In this document: in pieces, positions 32,248 to 41,833 of the stretch
Numbering within the stretch: position 1 is the stretch's first letter
Layout of the letters: every line of letters starts with the position of its first letter
Assembly: GCA_963169915.1 (NCBI GenBank)
Contig: CAUJEM010000126.1
Location: 1 to 64,000, forward strand
Length of the DNA stretch: 64,000 bases
Source: Myxococcota bacterium
GTDB taxonomy: Bacteria; Myxococcota_A; Polyangia; Polyangiales; Polyangiaceae
Direction: 5' to 3'
Translations under genes and position numbers: made by a program
Notes under the pieces: model-generated
Seen by the model: the letters and a program-made list of their open reading frames with translations, nothing else
The model's database searches: none
Told to the model about the DNA's origin: nothing

Positions 32248-32253
32248 TATCCT
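32248..32253 (+). promoter_or_regulatory. -10-like TATCCT 8 nt before giant gene 3
   Basis: TATCCT, then CCGCGCCC, then ATG 32262; no ribosome site. The intergenic space behind paralogue 2 is 123 nt, so each copy probably has its own promoter. Confidence 0.4.
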
Positions 32254-32261
32254 CCGCGCCC

Positions 32262-35200
32262 ATGGTCGTGGAGTTCGTCCGGAGGCTCGGCGCAGCGAGG
32301 CTGGCGCTGCTGTGCCTCGGCGGCGGCGCCTGCAGTGTCCAACAGGTCGAGCAAGCTCAGTCCCGAAGGGTCGACCTCCCCGCGCGCCCGCCCGCCAGCG
32401 CCCAGCCTCCCGCGCCGTTCGCCGCCGAGCGGATCCGCTACCTTGCTTCGCGCCAAGCCGAAGGGGCCCTCGACGCTCAGTACCAGTTCGTCTCGGGCGG
32501 CGCGGAGGCTCTGGTGACCGCGCCGCTCGGACACGGCTTCGTCACCGCGCTGAGCCCCGAGGGCGTGTCACTGCGCCCCTTCGGTGATGACTGGAGCGTC
32601 GCGCTGCATCTCAGCGCCTATGGCTGCGAGCACGAGGTCGACCCCCTGGCGCGCCGGTCTGCTGCGCCGAGCGTCGATCGGAGCCGCCCGCATCGCGCAG
32701 AGTATGGCTGGTCGACGGCCAACGGCGCGCTCCGCGAGTGGTACGTCAGCGGCCCCCTCGGGGTGGAGCAAGGCTTCACGCTCGACGCGTCGCCGTGCCG
32801 CGCCGCCGAGGACCCAGAGGTCGCGCGGATCGATCTGCGAGTCGAGGGCCTTGCGCCGCGCCTCGTCGGCGCGGGCGAGCAGGGCACCGCCAGCGTCGAG
32901 CTGGTCGACGCCGCCGGCACCACTCAGCTGCGCTACGCCGACCTGTGGGCGGAGGACGCCGCGGGGCGCCCCTTGGCGACGTCGATGTCCACCGACGGCG
33001 AGCGGATCAGCCTCAGGGTGGCGCTGGCTGGGGCTCGCTACCCGGTCACGGTAGACCCCTTGATCTACCGCCAAACCAGCCGGCTGACCCAGCCTGGCGC
33101 CCAGCCCGGCGACAACTTCGGCTATCAGATCAAGAGCGACGACCACCGCGCGGCGATCAGCGTCCGGGGGCGAGATCAGCACCGCGGGATGGTCCTCGTC
33201 TACGAGCTGATGGGCGACGCTTGGACCCTGCAGGCCACGCTCGCCCCCGCCGATCTCTCGCCCAACGACGAATTTGGGCGCGAGCTCGCTCTCGAGGGCG
33301 ACGTGCTGTTGGTAGGAGCGCCACAGGCCAACGGCAACACCGGCGCGGCCTACGTGTACGTCCGGAGCGGCGCCACGTGGAGCCTACACAAGAAGCTGAT
33401 CGGGCTCGGGACCGGCCCGGGCGACTACTTCGGCCGCGCGGTCGCGCTCTCCGGAGGCCAGGCGCTGATCGGGGCCTACGGCACGAATGGCTCTCGGGGA
33501 GCCGTCTACCATTTCGATGACACCTGGACCCAGCAGGCCACGCTCAGCGCCGAGGACGCGGCGGTCAACGCGGATTTCGGGATCATGGTCGCGTTCGACG
33601 ACCCGTACGCGCTCATCGGCTCCTATCGCGCCACGGCCGGCGGGCAGGCCAACGCCGGCGCCGCCTACGCCTTCAAGCGCAGCGGGACCGGCTGGGTTCA
33701 GCAGCAGAAGCTCACCGCCAACGCCCCGGTGGCGTCCGGCTATTTCGGCGCTGGTCTCTCTCTCAAAGGGGCGGAGGCGCTGATCGGCAGCTACGGCTAT
33801 GGCGCCAGCCGCGGCGCCGTCTACTACTTCACGCGCAGCCTCGAGCGGTGGCTGCAGCAGCAGATCATCGTAGCCAATGGCGGCGCTCCAGGCGACGGCT
33901 TCGGGATCGCGCTCGACCGCCGCGACGCTGATTTGCTGGTGGGCGCGCCGTCGGTCGCGATGACCTCCACGTACTCCCAGGGCGCCGCTCACTTGTACCG
34001 GAGGGTCGGGAACCAATGGCAGCCGCGCCAGACCCTGAGGGTCACCGACGCCCCCCCGAGCTACGGTTTTTACGGAGGCTATGGCGTCAGCATTGTCGAC
34101 GAGCGGCACTTCCTGGTCGGCGGCTACCAGGCCTTGGGCACCCGAGGGTCGGTGGTCGCCTTCACCGGCAGGCTCGCGAACGGCGACCCCTGCGCTGCTG
34201 CGGCCGACTGTGACAGCAACGTCTGCGTGGACGGGGTCTGTTGTAACGAGCCCTGCGACGGGAGCTGCGCGGCCTGCGCGCTCGCGCAGGGCGCGAGCGT
34301 GGACGGCACCTGCACCAAGTTCTCGCCCAGCTCCGCGGCGGCGCTCGGCTGTGCCCCCCTCACCTGCACGGGCACGAGCCTCGAGTGCGCCGCCTGCACC
34401 GATGATGGCCAGTGCCCAGGAGGTGGCCATTGCGCCGCCGACGGCACGTGTCGGGCGCCCACCCCCAACGGCCAGCCCTGCGATGACCGAGCGGGGCGCG
34501 ACTGCCTGCGCGGCGGCTGCACCGTCTGCGGCGCAGGCTACTGCGTCGACGGGCTCTGCTGTGACGCCCCTTGCGACGACACCTGCGGGAGCTGCTTGGG
34601 GGCCAAGACCGGGCAGCGCGACGGCCTGTGCGCTCCGATCGAGGCGGGGGCGGATCCCGACGAAGAGTGCGCCGCCGACGGCGCGGCTGGCGGCTGTGGA
34701 GCCGATGGAACCTGTAGCGGAGGGTTCGCGTGCCGGTCCTTCGCCGCGACCGGGACGGTGTGCGGCGCGTCGTTCTGCCAAAGCGGGGTGGTCACGGGGA
34801 TGCAATGTGACGGGAACGGAGGCTGTCAGCAGCGCACCGGTCGCTCGTGTGAGGGCTACCCCTGCAACCCCGACGGGAGCGCCTGCGCGAGCTCCTGCGT
34901 GCAGGACAGCGACTGCGCCTCTGCGGCGTATTACTGCTCCGAGCAAGGCCAGTGCCTCCGTAAGCGGAGCCAAGGTGAGGTCTGTGCCAAGGCCAGCCAG
35001 TGTGGTTCGGGGCACTGCGCCGACGGTGTCTGCTGCAACTCTACGTGTGAGGGGCAATGTGAGGCCTGCGACCGGCCCAACACCGTCGGGAGCTGCGTCC
35101 CGGTCACGGGAGATCCGGTGGGAGATCGGCGGCCTTGTGGGGAAGGCAACGTCTGCAGCGGGCGATGCAACGGCGGCAATCGCAAGGCCTGCACGATGCC

Positions 35201-35873
35201 CGGGGCGGGCACCCCGTGCGGCGCGCCGAGCTGCCTCGGTGATCACAGCGTGCCGGCGGGGAGCTGCGACGGCAGCGGCACCTGCATGAGTGCGCGCCCG
35301 GGGAGCTGTATCCCCTACACCTGCGACGAGCGGAGCGGGCAGTGCCTGACGTCCTGCAGCTCGGACGCGGAGTGCGCCGCCGGGAGCGTGTGCAACCTCG
35401 GCGCGGGTCGGTGCGTGGTGACGACCATGACGTGCAAAGACGCCACCACCGTCATCCACCCGGACGGCACCCTGGTCAGCTGCGCACCCTACCGCTGCGC
35501 CGCCGGCGCGTGCCGTGACGCGTGCGCGCTGCCCCTGGACTGCGCCGACGGCTTCACCTGCGAGACGGGAACCTGTGTCGAGGACCACGGCGGCAGCGCG
35601 GGGTCAGGCGGTTCCGGCGGGATCGCTGGCAGCGCGGGCTCCGCGGGCGGTGCCGGCTCTGCGGGCAGCGGCAGCACGAGGCCCGACGCGGGCGCTGGTG
35701 CGACCGCCGGAGGCGGCGGCAGCGGGGCCAGCGCTGACGACGGCGGCTGTGGCTGTCGCCTGCCTGGAGGCAGGACCAAGGAGCGTCGCGGGGCGGCGCT
35801 GGCCGGCCTGGCGCTGGCGCTCGGGGTCACCTGGCGCCGCCGACGGCGCGGGCTCGGCAAGCTGGCGGGGTGA
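32262..35873 (+). CDS. Giant FG-GAP/Cys-rich surface protein with MYXO-CTERM tail (paralogue 3)
   Basis: 1203 residues. The signal peptide ends GGACS; the lipobox is poor, so lipidation is less sure than in the paralogues. Beta-rich domain with EWYVSGPLGVEQGFTL and RYPVTVDPLIY; seven FG-GAP-like repeats (about 271-640); Cys-rich region (about 645-1109) with CVDGVCCNEPCDGSCAAC, CVDGLCCDAPCDDTCGSC and CADGVCCNSTCEGQCEAC; Gly/Ala/Ser stalk (about 1110-1158); sorting signal DDGGCGCRLPGG, hydrophobic helix, then WRRRRRGLGKLAG. The Cys-rich module is closest to paralogue 2 by eye. The three tandem copies share strand and spacing, which indicates tandem duplication. Confidence 0.85.
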   Translation: MVVEFVRRLGAARLALLCLGGGACSVQQVEQAQSRRVDLPARPPASAQPPAPFAAERIRYLASRQAEGALDAQYQFVSGGAEALVTAPLGHGFVTALSPEGVSLRPFGDDWSVALHLSAYGCEHEVDPLARRSAAPSVDRSRPHRAEYGWSTANGALREWYVSGPLGVEQGFTLDASPCRAAEDPEVARIDLRVEGLAPRLVGAGEQGTASVELVDAAGTTQLRYADLWAEDAAGRPLATSMSTDGERISLRVALAGARYPVTVDPLIYRQTSRLTQPGAQPGDNFGYQIKSDDHRAAISVRGRDQHRGMVLVYELMGDAWTLQATLAPADLSPNDEFGRELALEGDVLLVGAPQANGNTGAAYVYVRSGATWSLHKKLIGLGTGPGDYFGRAVALSGGQALIGAYGTNGSRGAVYHFDDTWTQQATLSAEDAAVNADFGIMVAFDDPYALIGSYRATAGGQANAGAAYAFKRSGTGWVQQQKLTANAPVASGYFGAGLSLKGAEALIGSYGYGASRGAVYYFTRSLERWLQQQIIVANGGAPGDGFGIALDRRDADLLVGAPSVAMTSTYSQGAAHLYRRVGNQWQPRQTLRVTDAPPSYGFYGGYGVSIVDERHFLVGGYQALGTRGSVVAFTGRLANGDPCAAAADCDSNVCVDGVCCNEPCDGSCAACALAQGASVDGTCTKFSPSSAAALGCAPLTCTGTSLECAACTDDGQCPGGGHCAADGTCRAPTPNGQPCDDRAGRDCLRGGCTVCGAGYCVDGLCCDAPCDDTCGSCLGAKTGQRDGLCAPIEAGADPDEECAADGAAGGCGADGTCSGGFACRSFAATGTVCGASFCQSGVVTGMQCDGNGGCQQRTGRSCEGYPCNPDGSACASSCVQDSDCASAAYYCSEQGQCLRKRSQGEVCAKASQCGSGHCADGVCCNSTCEGQCEACDRPNTVGSCVPVTGDPVGDRRPCGEGNVCSGRCNGGNRKACTMPGAGTPCGAPSCLGDHSVPAGSCDGSGTCMSARPGSCIPYTCDERSGQCLTSCSSDAECAAGSVCNLGAGRCVVTTMTCKDATTVIHPDGTLVSCAPYRCAAGACRDACALPLDCADGFTCETGTCVEDHGGSAGSGGSGGIAGSAGSAGGAGSAGSGSTRPDAGAGATAGGGGSGASADDGGCGCRLPGGRTKERRGAALAGLALALGVTWRRRRRGLGKLAG

Positions 35874-35999
35874 GGAAGGTGGGCCGCTCGTGGTGCGTCC
35901 CTCTGGGCTCCCCCTGGCACGTCGCTCGAGCCCACCCCGGGCGACGGCGTCGCCGTCGCGCTCGACCCAGTCGAGCACGACCCTCCCCGCCGCCGCCGG

Positions 36000-36028
36000 T
36001 TGTGAGCGTGCGCCCGGGCTCGTAGCCT
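36000..36028 (+). promoter_or_regulatory. Candidate promoter of giant gene 4
   Basis: TTGTGA (36000-36005) and TAGCCT (36023-36028) are separated by 17 nt. The -10-like hexamer is 6 nt before ATG 36035, so the message would be leaderless. It is the best -35/-10 pair among the set. Confidence 0.45.
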
Positions 36029-36034
36029 AGCGGG

Positions 36035-39000
36035 ATGCCCCGTCCGTCCTCGAGGTTCCTCAGCGCCGCCGCTGCGCTCACGGCGCTCCTGCTCGCGGGG
36101 TGTGGCGCCACCGGGGAGAGCGCCGAGAGCCAACCCACGACCGCGCCCCGGGAGCCAGAGGCGGCGGCGCACGTCGGCAAGGACGCCGCGCTGGAGCGCG
36201 CCGCCTTCGTCCGCGCGCGCCAGCGCTCCGGGTCCGAGGACTCACGCTACTCGTTTGGCGCGGTGGAGGGGCTCGACGCGGCGCTCTACGCCGCCCCCCA
36301 GCCGCTCGGCTTCGCTGCGATGCTCGGCGCTGGCGCCGTGCGAGTCACCGGAGCCAGGCAGAGCTGGGAGCTGGCCCTCGAGGTGCACGGCTACGGTTGT
36401 GGTGAGCAGCGCGTGAGCGTGAGGCGCGCCGCCGCCCCTACCCTGGACGCACGGCAGCCAGGGCGCGCCCACTACCGCCACTCGTCGAGCGTGGGCCCGC
36501 TCGACGAGTGGTATCTGCTCGGGCCGCTCGGGCTGGAGCACGGGTTCACGATCGCCCGCTCGCCGTGCCCCGCGGCGAGCCCCACGCAGCAGCTCAGCGT
36601 GGAGCTCGGGATCGAGGGACTGACGCCAGTGCTGCGCGATCGGCCCGCCGCCGCCTCTCCGAGCGCGCCCGTCGGCGCCGTCATCGAGCTCGTGGACGCC
36701 GACGCCGTGCCACGAGCTTACTACAGCGACCTCTCCGTCGAAGACGCCACCGGGCGCGTGCTGCCCAGCCGCTTCGAGCTGGAGGGTCAGAAGCTGATCG
36801 TGCGGGTCGACGTCGCGCGCGCGACGTACCCAGTGCTCATCGATCCCCTGCTGTGGACGCTCACCACGGAGCTCGTCCCAGGCGACGTGAGCGCCAACGA
36901 TTACTTCGGTCACGCGCTCAGCTTACGTGACGACCTGCTGCTCACGAGCGCGTTCGGCGCCGACTCCGGGCGCGGCAGAGTCTACCTCTATCGGCGCAGC
37001 GGTGAGGTCTGGAGCCTCGAGCAGCAGCTCAGCGTCGGCGGCGGCAACCCGAACGACTCCTTTGGATACGCGCTGAGCCTGCTCGGTGACGGCGCGCTGA
37101 TCGCGGCGCCTGCCAGCGCGGGGAACCTGGGCGCGGTGCGCTTTTACAAGCTCGGGCCGGGCGGCCTGGGCTTGGAGCAGACCATCCCTGCCAGCAGCAC
37201 CTCGGTGCGCAGCTTCGGCAACGCGCTGGCCAGCTCCGGGGCCAGCGCCCTCATCGCGGCACCGCTCCTCGGAGAGGTGTACGTCTACACGCGCGACGGT
37301 GACACCTGGACGAAGCAAGCGACGCTCACCGTCGCCGGCGTCCAAGCGAGCGACCAATTCGGGAGAGCCGTGGGCTTGGAGGGCGACACCGCGGTGATCG
37401 GCGCCTACGGCTCGAACGGCAACCAAGGGCGCGCCTACGTCTTCCGGCGCAGCGGCAGCTCTTGGTCGCTCCAGGCGACGCTGCAAGCCTCGGATCCGGC
37501 GCCGAACATGGATTTTGGGTTCTCCGTGGGGATCGCCAGCGGCACGGTGCTGGTCGGCGCGAGGCGCAGTGGGGGCAGCGTCGGTAGCGCCTACGTCTTC
37601 AGGTCTACTGGCAGCGCTTGGACTCAGCGCGCCCGTCTCACGTCAGGCTCCGTCGTCGGGGGGCAGTATTTTGGGCAATCCGTGGCGCTCTCCAGCGACG
37701 GCCGGGCTGCGGCCGTGGGGGCCTACGGTCTACAATCCATGTGTGGCGGGGTCTTCACGTTCGCGGAAACCAACGGGACGTGGACGCGCGAGCACCTGCT
37801 GCAGCCAGCGACGTGCGCCGTCACCAGCTCGCTCGGCTACTCGACGGAGCTCTCGGGGGTCTATCTGGCGACCGGCGCTCCGCTCACGAACGCCTCGGCT
37901 GGAGCCGTCCAGCTCTTCAAGTCCATCCTGACCGACGGCAGCCGCTGCACCAGCCCCGGCGATTGCAGCTCCGGCTTCTGCGTCGATGGGGTGTGTTGCA
38001 ATCTCCCCTGCACGGAGCCCTGCGCAGCCTGCTCCATCGCGGCGGGAGCCGCCAATGACGGCGTCTGCGCCAGCGCCAGCGCCGGCTCGCCGGGGCGCCC
38101 GCCCTGCACGCCGCTGAGCTGTACCGGCCTCAGCCGGCAGTGCGCGCAGTGCACCAGCGATCTGCACTGCGTCGACGGAGACTACTGCGGCGCCGACGGA
38201 AACTGCCACCCAGGACGAGCCACCGGGGAGCGCTGCGCGGACGCTGCGCACGTCTGTCGGCAACCCGGCTGCCGGCTGTGTGCGTCCGGGCACTGCGTTG
38301 ACGATGTCTGCTGCGCGGCCGCTTGTGACGGTCTGTGCGAGAGCTGTGCCGAGGCGCACACGGGAGCCGCGGACGGCACCTGCGCCCCCGTCGCGGCCGG
38401 GACGGATCCGAAGGCTCAGTGCGTCGACCCGCCTGCGAACTCTTGTGGCCCCGATGGCACCTGCGACGGCAACCGCCAGTGCCGCAGCGTAGCCCCTGTG
38501 GGCAAGCAGTGCGGGGACAGCGTGTGCGCGAACGGCGTGGTCTCGGGCAGCCAATGCAATGGCGCGGGCGCCTGCCGGCAGCAGGCCACCGCGAGCTGCT
38601 CACCGTACCGCTGTGATCCGAGCGGAGATGCGTGCCGGACGGCGTGCGCGTCCAGCGCAGACTGCATCGATCAATACTACTGTGACGCTGCTGGGCGCTG
38701 CCAGTCTCAGAAGGACACGGGCCTCACATGCCTCAACAACGCGGAGTGCCGCTCGGGCCACTGCGTCGACGGCGTCTGCTGCGAACAGAGCTGTGAGGGT
38801 CAGTGCGAGGCCTGTAACCGACCGGGCAGCTTGGGGCGCTGCGTCGCGGTCGTCGGGGCGCCAGCAGGGGGTCGTCAGCCGTGTGACGGCGTGGGTGACT
38901 GCGCGGGCGCCTGTAACGGCGGCGACCGCGACCGCTGCGTGATGCCACGCTCGGGGACGAGTTGCGGACAGGCGCGCTGCAGCGGCGACACCAGCATCCC

Positions 39001-39553
39001 CAGCGGGCTGTGCGACGGCGCTGGCGCTTGCGCGGTGGCGAGCGGGCGGCGCTGTCACCCGTACGGCTGTGACGACGCCAGCGGGCTGTGCCGCACCGGC
39101 TGCAGAGGCGACGGCGACTGCGCGGCGGGGAACGTCTGTCACCTGAGCCTCGGGAGCTGCGTCGCCGACGGCAACCGCTGCAAAGACGCTCACACGGTGG
39201 TGAGCCCCGATGGCACCGAGACGAGCTGCGCTCCGTACCGCTGCGCTGCCGGGCAGTGCCGCGACACCTGCGCCAGTGAGCTCGAGTGCGCCGATGGCTT
39301 CCGCTGCCGGGCCGGCACCTGCGAGGTCCGCGAGCCGAACGACGCCGGCGACGGCGGCGCCCAGGACGCTGGCGACAGCGGCGCCCGAGACGCCGGGCCC
39401 CGGGAGCGAGCGAGCGCTGACGACGGCGGCTGCGCGTGCAGCGGCGCCCCGAGACGAGCGGGCTCGACGCCGCTGAGCGCCTCGCTCTTCGCGCTCACGC
39501 TGGCGCTCGGCGCGGCGCGCCGCCGCCAGCACCGAGCGAGCGCTCGTCCCTGA
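36035..39553 (+). CDS. Giant FG-GAP/Cys-rich surface protein with MYXO-CTERM tail (paralogue 4)
   Basis: 1172 residues. Signal peptide with a good lipobox LAGC (Cys23); beta-rich domain with EWYLLGPLGLEHGFTI and TYPVLIDPLLW; seven FG-GAP-like repeats (about 275-633), more diverged than the others; Cys-rich region (about 638-1100) with CVDGVCCNLPCTEPCAAC, CVDDVCCAAACDGLCESC and CKDAHTVVSPDG. A short Asp/Gly linker replaces the glycine stalk. The sorting signal reads DDGGCACSGAP, helix, then RRRQH, so the usual GCGC has become GCAC. Last of three tandem copies. The DUF2378 gene beyond it converges. Confidence 0.85.
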   Translation: MPRPSSRFLSAAAALTALLLAGCGATGESAESQPTTAPREPEAAAHVGKDAALERAAFVRARQRSGSEDSRYSFGAVEGLDAALYAAPQPLGFAAMLGAGAVRVTGARQSWELALEVHGYGCGEQRVSVRRAAAPTLDARQPGRAHYRHSSSVGPLDEWYLLGPLGLEHGFTIARSPCPAASPTQQLSVELGIEGLTPVLRDRPAAASPSAPVGAVIELVDADAVPRAYYSDLSVEDATGRVLPSRFELEGQKLIVRVDVARATYPVLIDPLLWTLTTELVPGDVSANDYFGHALSLRDDLLLTSAFGADSGRGRVYLYRRSGEVWSLEQQLSVGGGNPNDSFGYALSLLGDGALIAAPASAGNLGAVRFYKLGPGGLGLEQTIPASSTSVRSFGNALASSGASALIAAPLLGEVYVYTRDGDTWTKQATLTVAGVQASDQFGRAVGLEGDTAVIGAYGSNGNQGRAYVFRRSGSSWSLQATLQASDPAPNMDFGFSVGIASGTVLVGARRSGGSVGSAYVFRSTGSAWTQRARLTSGSVVGGQYFGQSVALSSDGRAAAVGAYGLQSMCGGVFTFAETNGTWTREHLLQPATCAVTSSLGYSTELSGVYLATGAPLTNASAGAVQLFKSILTDGSRCTSPGDCSSGFCVDGVCCNLPCTEPCAACSIAAGAANDGVCASASAGSPGRPPCTPLSCTGLSRQCAQCTSDLHCVDGDYCGADGNCHPGRATGERCADAAHVCRQPGCRLCASGHCVDDVCCAAACDGLCESCAEAHTGAADGTCAPVAAGTDPKAQCVDPPANSCGPDGTCDGNRQCRSVAPVGKQCGDSVCANGVVSGSQCNGAGACRQQATASCSPYRCDPSGDACRTACASSADCIDQYYCDAAGRCQSQKDTGLTCLNNAECRSGHCVDGVCCEQSCEGQCEACNRPGSLGRCVAVVGAPAGGRQPCDGVGDCAGACNGGDRDRCVMPRSGTSCGQARCSGDTSIPSGLCDGAGACAVASGRRCHPYGCDDASGLCRTGCRGDGDCAAGNVCHLSLGSCVADGNRCKDAHTVVSPDGTETSCAPYRCAAGQCRDTCASELECADGFRCRAGTCEVREPNDAGDGGAQDAGDSGARDAGPRERASADDGGCACSGAPRRAGSTPLSASLFALTLALGAARRRQHRASARP

Positions 39554-39693
39554 CGAGGCCCTCGACCCGCCTCGCGGCTGCACCACGCGCGCGCCGCCGC
39601 CTCGCGCGACACCACCCCTCCGGCGCGGCGGGTACGGGACCCCTTTGGCGCGCCCTGTGCGTGCGTCCCGTGCGCTCTCGAGGCGGAGCGGGC

Positions 39694-40248
39694 TCAGCGG
39701 GGCGTCCACTGGACGTGAAAGCGCCACCGACCCGGCGCGACGAGCGCGAAGCGCGTTGGCCTGGGCGTGCGCCCGAGCAGCTCGATGATGGCGTCGCTCC
39801 AGCCCGCGATGAGCTCAGGGACGCCCTCCGGTAGCTGAGGGTCCTCCAGCTCCCCGACCAGGTGGTGCTCCGCGCTCTCCACGACCGTGAAGCGGCCCGC
39901 GCTGCTCTGGCGCGACCAGACGCTCGCGGCTCTGCCGAAGACCATCGCGGGCGAGGCGAACTTCAAGAACATGCGGTAGACGACGTTGAGCTGATACCGC
40001 GCCGCGAGCCGACCGAGCTCGCGGAGATCACAGCCCGCCGCCGGGCCCAGCTCATCCACCTCGCGCAAGAGCGCGTGCAGGTGCGACCGTGGATACCAGT
40101 GATGGGCGAAGAGGGGTTGCGCGAACAATGCCCGGGAGTCCGCCGGCAAGCGGCGCTCGATCGCCTCCCAGAGCCGGGGCTGCGCTTGCTTCAGCGGCTC
40201 GACGTAGGACAAGTACGTCATCCCCTTGATCTCCGCGCCGTCCAGCAT
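39694..40248 (-). CDS. DUF2378 / TIGR02265 myxobacterial protein
   Basis: 184 residues from ATG 40248; longer in-frame starts would overlap the divergent SDR promoter. Family features: the N-terminal KGMTYLSYVEPLKQAQP, RLPADSRALFAQPLFAHHWYP in the middle, then LGRLAARYQLNVVYRMFLKFASPAMVFGRAASVW and a C-terminal TRFALVAPGRWRFHVQW strand pair. The family is expanded in myxobacteria and essentially restricted to them. The role is unknown, although some members are associated with developmental and social genes. It supports the taxonomic call for this window. Divergent from the SDR gene at 40379. Confidence 0.8.
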   Translation of the reverse strand: MLDGAEIKGMTYLSYVEPLKQAQPRLWEAIERRLPADSRALFAQPLFAHHWYPRSHLHALLREVDELGPAAGCDLRELGRLAARYQLNVVYRMFLKFASPAMVFGRAASVWSRQSSAGRFTVVESAEHHLVGELEDPQLPEGVPELIAGWSDAIIELLGRTPRPTRFALVAPGRWRFHVQWTPR

Positions 40249-40378
40249 CCGCCGTGATGCTGCGCTCTCGGCGGCGCCGCGACGAGCGCCGCAACCCCGG
40301 GGCGCCAGGGAGGCGGGGTGGCGGGCGCCCTGGGGCGACCGTGCGGCGCCCCGACCTGCGCTAGAGTCGCGCCTCGAG

Positions 40379-41179
40379 ATGTTCACCACCGTTCAGCAGC
40401 TCCGTGTCCTCGTCACTGGCGCCTCCCGTGGAGTGGGCGCCTTCCTCGCTCGTGGCCTGGCCCGGGAGGGCGCCGCGCTAACGCTGGTGGCGCGCGACGC
40501 CTCCAGGCTGGAGCGCGTCGCCGAGGACTGTCGCGCGCTCGGCGCCCAGGCGCGCGTCCTCCCCGCGGACGTCTGCCTCGCGCGTGAGCGTGAGCGGCTC
40601 GTGGACGAGGCCGGGGAGCTCGACGTGCTCGTCAACAACGCCGGCGTCGAGATCACCAAGCGCCTCGTCGATCAGACCGCAGAGGAGGTGCGCGCGCAGA
40701 TCGAGACCAACCTCGTGGCGCCGCTGGAGCTGACGCGCCTGGTGCTGCCGGGGATGATCGCCCGGGGGCGCGGCGTCGTGGTGGGCGTCTCCAGCATGTC
40801 TGGGAAGATCGCCACGCCGTACAACGCGGTCTACGCTGCTACCAAGCACGGGCTCAACGGGCTGTCGGCGTCGCTCGACGTAGAGCTGGAGGGCACGGGC
40901 GTGCACGTGGGCGTCGTGTGCCCGGCGTTCATCGCGGACTCCGGCATGTGGGCGGACACGGGCCTCGAGGCGCCGGCCCTGGCGCGGGAGGTGCCGCAGC
41001 GGCGCGTGCTCGAGGGCGTGCTGCGCGTCATCCGGGGTGAGGGCGAGGTGCTCGTCACCGCCGGTCCTACCCGCCCGCTGCTCGCGCTGCGCGAGGTGTT
41101 CCCGGCGGTGGAGCGGCGCGTGCTGCGCGCCATGGGCGTCACCGCCACGCTCGCGGCCCGCGCCGCGCGCCTCAAGTGA
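40379..41179 (+). CDS. Classical SDR-family oxidoreductase
   Basis: 266 residues. Complete classical SDR: NAD(P) motif VLVTGASRGVGAFLA (TGxxxGxG) at residues 10-24; DVLVNNAGVEI; VGVSSMSGKIATPYNAVYAATKHGLNG with the Ser, Tyr and Lys of the catalytic triad (Y-x-x-x-K = YAATK); and VCPAFIADSGMW after strand six. The first basic residue after strand two, ARDASRLERV, suggests NADP preference. The C-terminus carries an amphipathic stretch, REVFPAVERRVLRAM, as in lipid- or retinoid-type SDRs. Substrate not readable. TAGAGT lies 11 nt before the ATG. Confidence 0.88.
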   Translation: MFTTVQQLRVLVTGASRGVGAFLARGLAREGAALTLVARDASRLERVAEDCRALGAQARVLPADVCLARERERLVDEAGELDVLVNNAGVEITKRLVDQTAEEVRAQIETNLVAPLELTRLVLPGMIARGRGVVVGVSSMSGKIATPYNAVYAATKHGLNGLSASLDVELEGTGVHVGVVCPAFIADSGMWADTGLEAPALAREVPQRRVLEGVLRVIRGEGEVLVTAGPTRPLLALREVFPAVERRVLRAMGVTATLAARAARLK

Positions 41180-41203
41180 CCTGGTACCCAGCGTGCTCGG
41201 GGT

Positions 41204-41228
41204 CAGCCGCGCGGGTCACGCGCGGCTG
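41204..41228 (+). terminator. Hairpin after the SDR gene
   Basis: CAGCCGCGC and GCGCGGCTG form a perfect 9-bp stem with a 7-nt loop, 24 nt after the SDR stop. No T-tract follows. Possible intrinsic terminator. Confidence 0.4.
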
Positions 41229-41284
41229 TCGGAAACTAGACGGCCGCGCGCGATGCGCTTATGCCAGGGTGGCTGGAGGTCCGT

Positions 41285-41818
41285 ATGTCGCTTCGTTCCG
41301 CACGTCTCGTCTGGTCGTTCCCCATCGCGCTCTCGGCCATCGTCGCAGCCTGCGGCGGCGCTCAGCCGGCGGCGGAGGCTCCCCCGTCCTCCGACGCGCC
41401 CACGTCCCCTGCGCTCCCCGAAGGCCCCGAGGCGAGCAGTCCTGAGGGCGCCGAGGCGGCGCCCAGCTGGGCGAGCCTCAAGACCTTCGAGGAGAAGAGG
41501 GCGTTCATGGGCGAGCACGTCATGCCCGCCATGACGCCCGTGTTCCAGGGCTTCGATGCGCAGCGCTACGCGAAGTTCACCTGCATGAGCTGCCACAAGA
41601 CGGGCGCGCAGGAGGGCTCCTTCAAGATGCCGGATCCGGGGCTCCCGAAGCTCTCGCCAGCGGACTTCGAGAAGCTGCCGAAGGAGAGCCCCAAGGTGTT
41701 TCAGTTCATGGCAGAGCATGTCACGCCAGAGATGACGAAGGTGCTGGGCGCCACCCCCTACGATCCTCAGACCCACCAGGGCTTCGGCTGCGGCAACTGC
41801 CACGTCATCGGCGGCTGA
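41285..41818 (+). CDS. Dihaem c-type cytochrome-like lipoprotein
   Basis: 177 residues from ATG 41285 with a GGAGGT ribosome site. Signal peptide with lipobox VAAC (Cys23), then a 40-residue Pro/Ala/Glu linker. Two CxxCH haem sites: CMSCHK near residue 100 and CGNCHV six residues from the end. The region between is rich in Met and Pro (FKMPDPGLPKLS, FMAEHVTPEMTKVLG), so Met ligation is possible. The C-terminal haem is unusually close to the chain end. Likely a small electron-transfer lipoprotein. It converges on the TolC-like gene across a strong hairpin and has no visible redox partner next to it. Confidence 0.8.
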   Translation: MSLRSARLVWSFPIALSAIVAACGGAQPAAEAPPSSDAPTSPALPEGPEASSPEGAEAAPSWASLKTFEEKRAFMGEHVMPAMTPVFQGFDAQRYAKFTCMSCHKTGAQEGSFKMPDPGLPKLSPADFEKLPKESPKVFQFMAEHVTPEMTKVLGATPYDPQTHQGFGCGNCHVIGG

Positions 41819-41833
41819 GCGGCCGCAGCTTGG

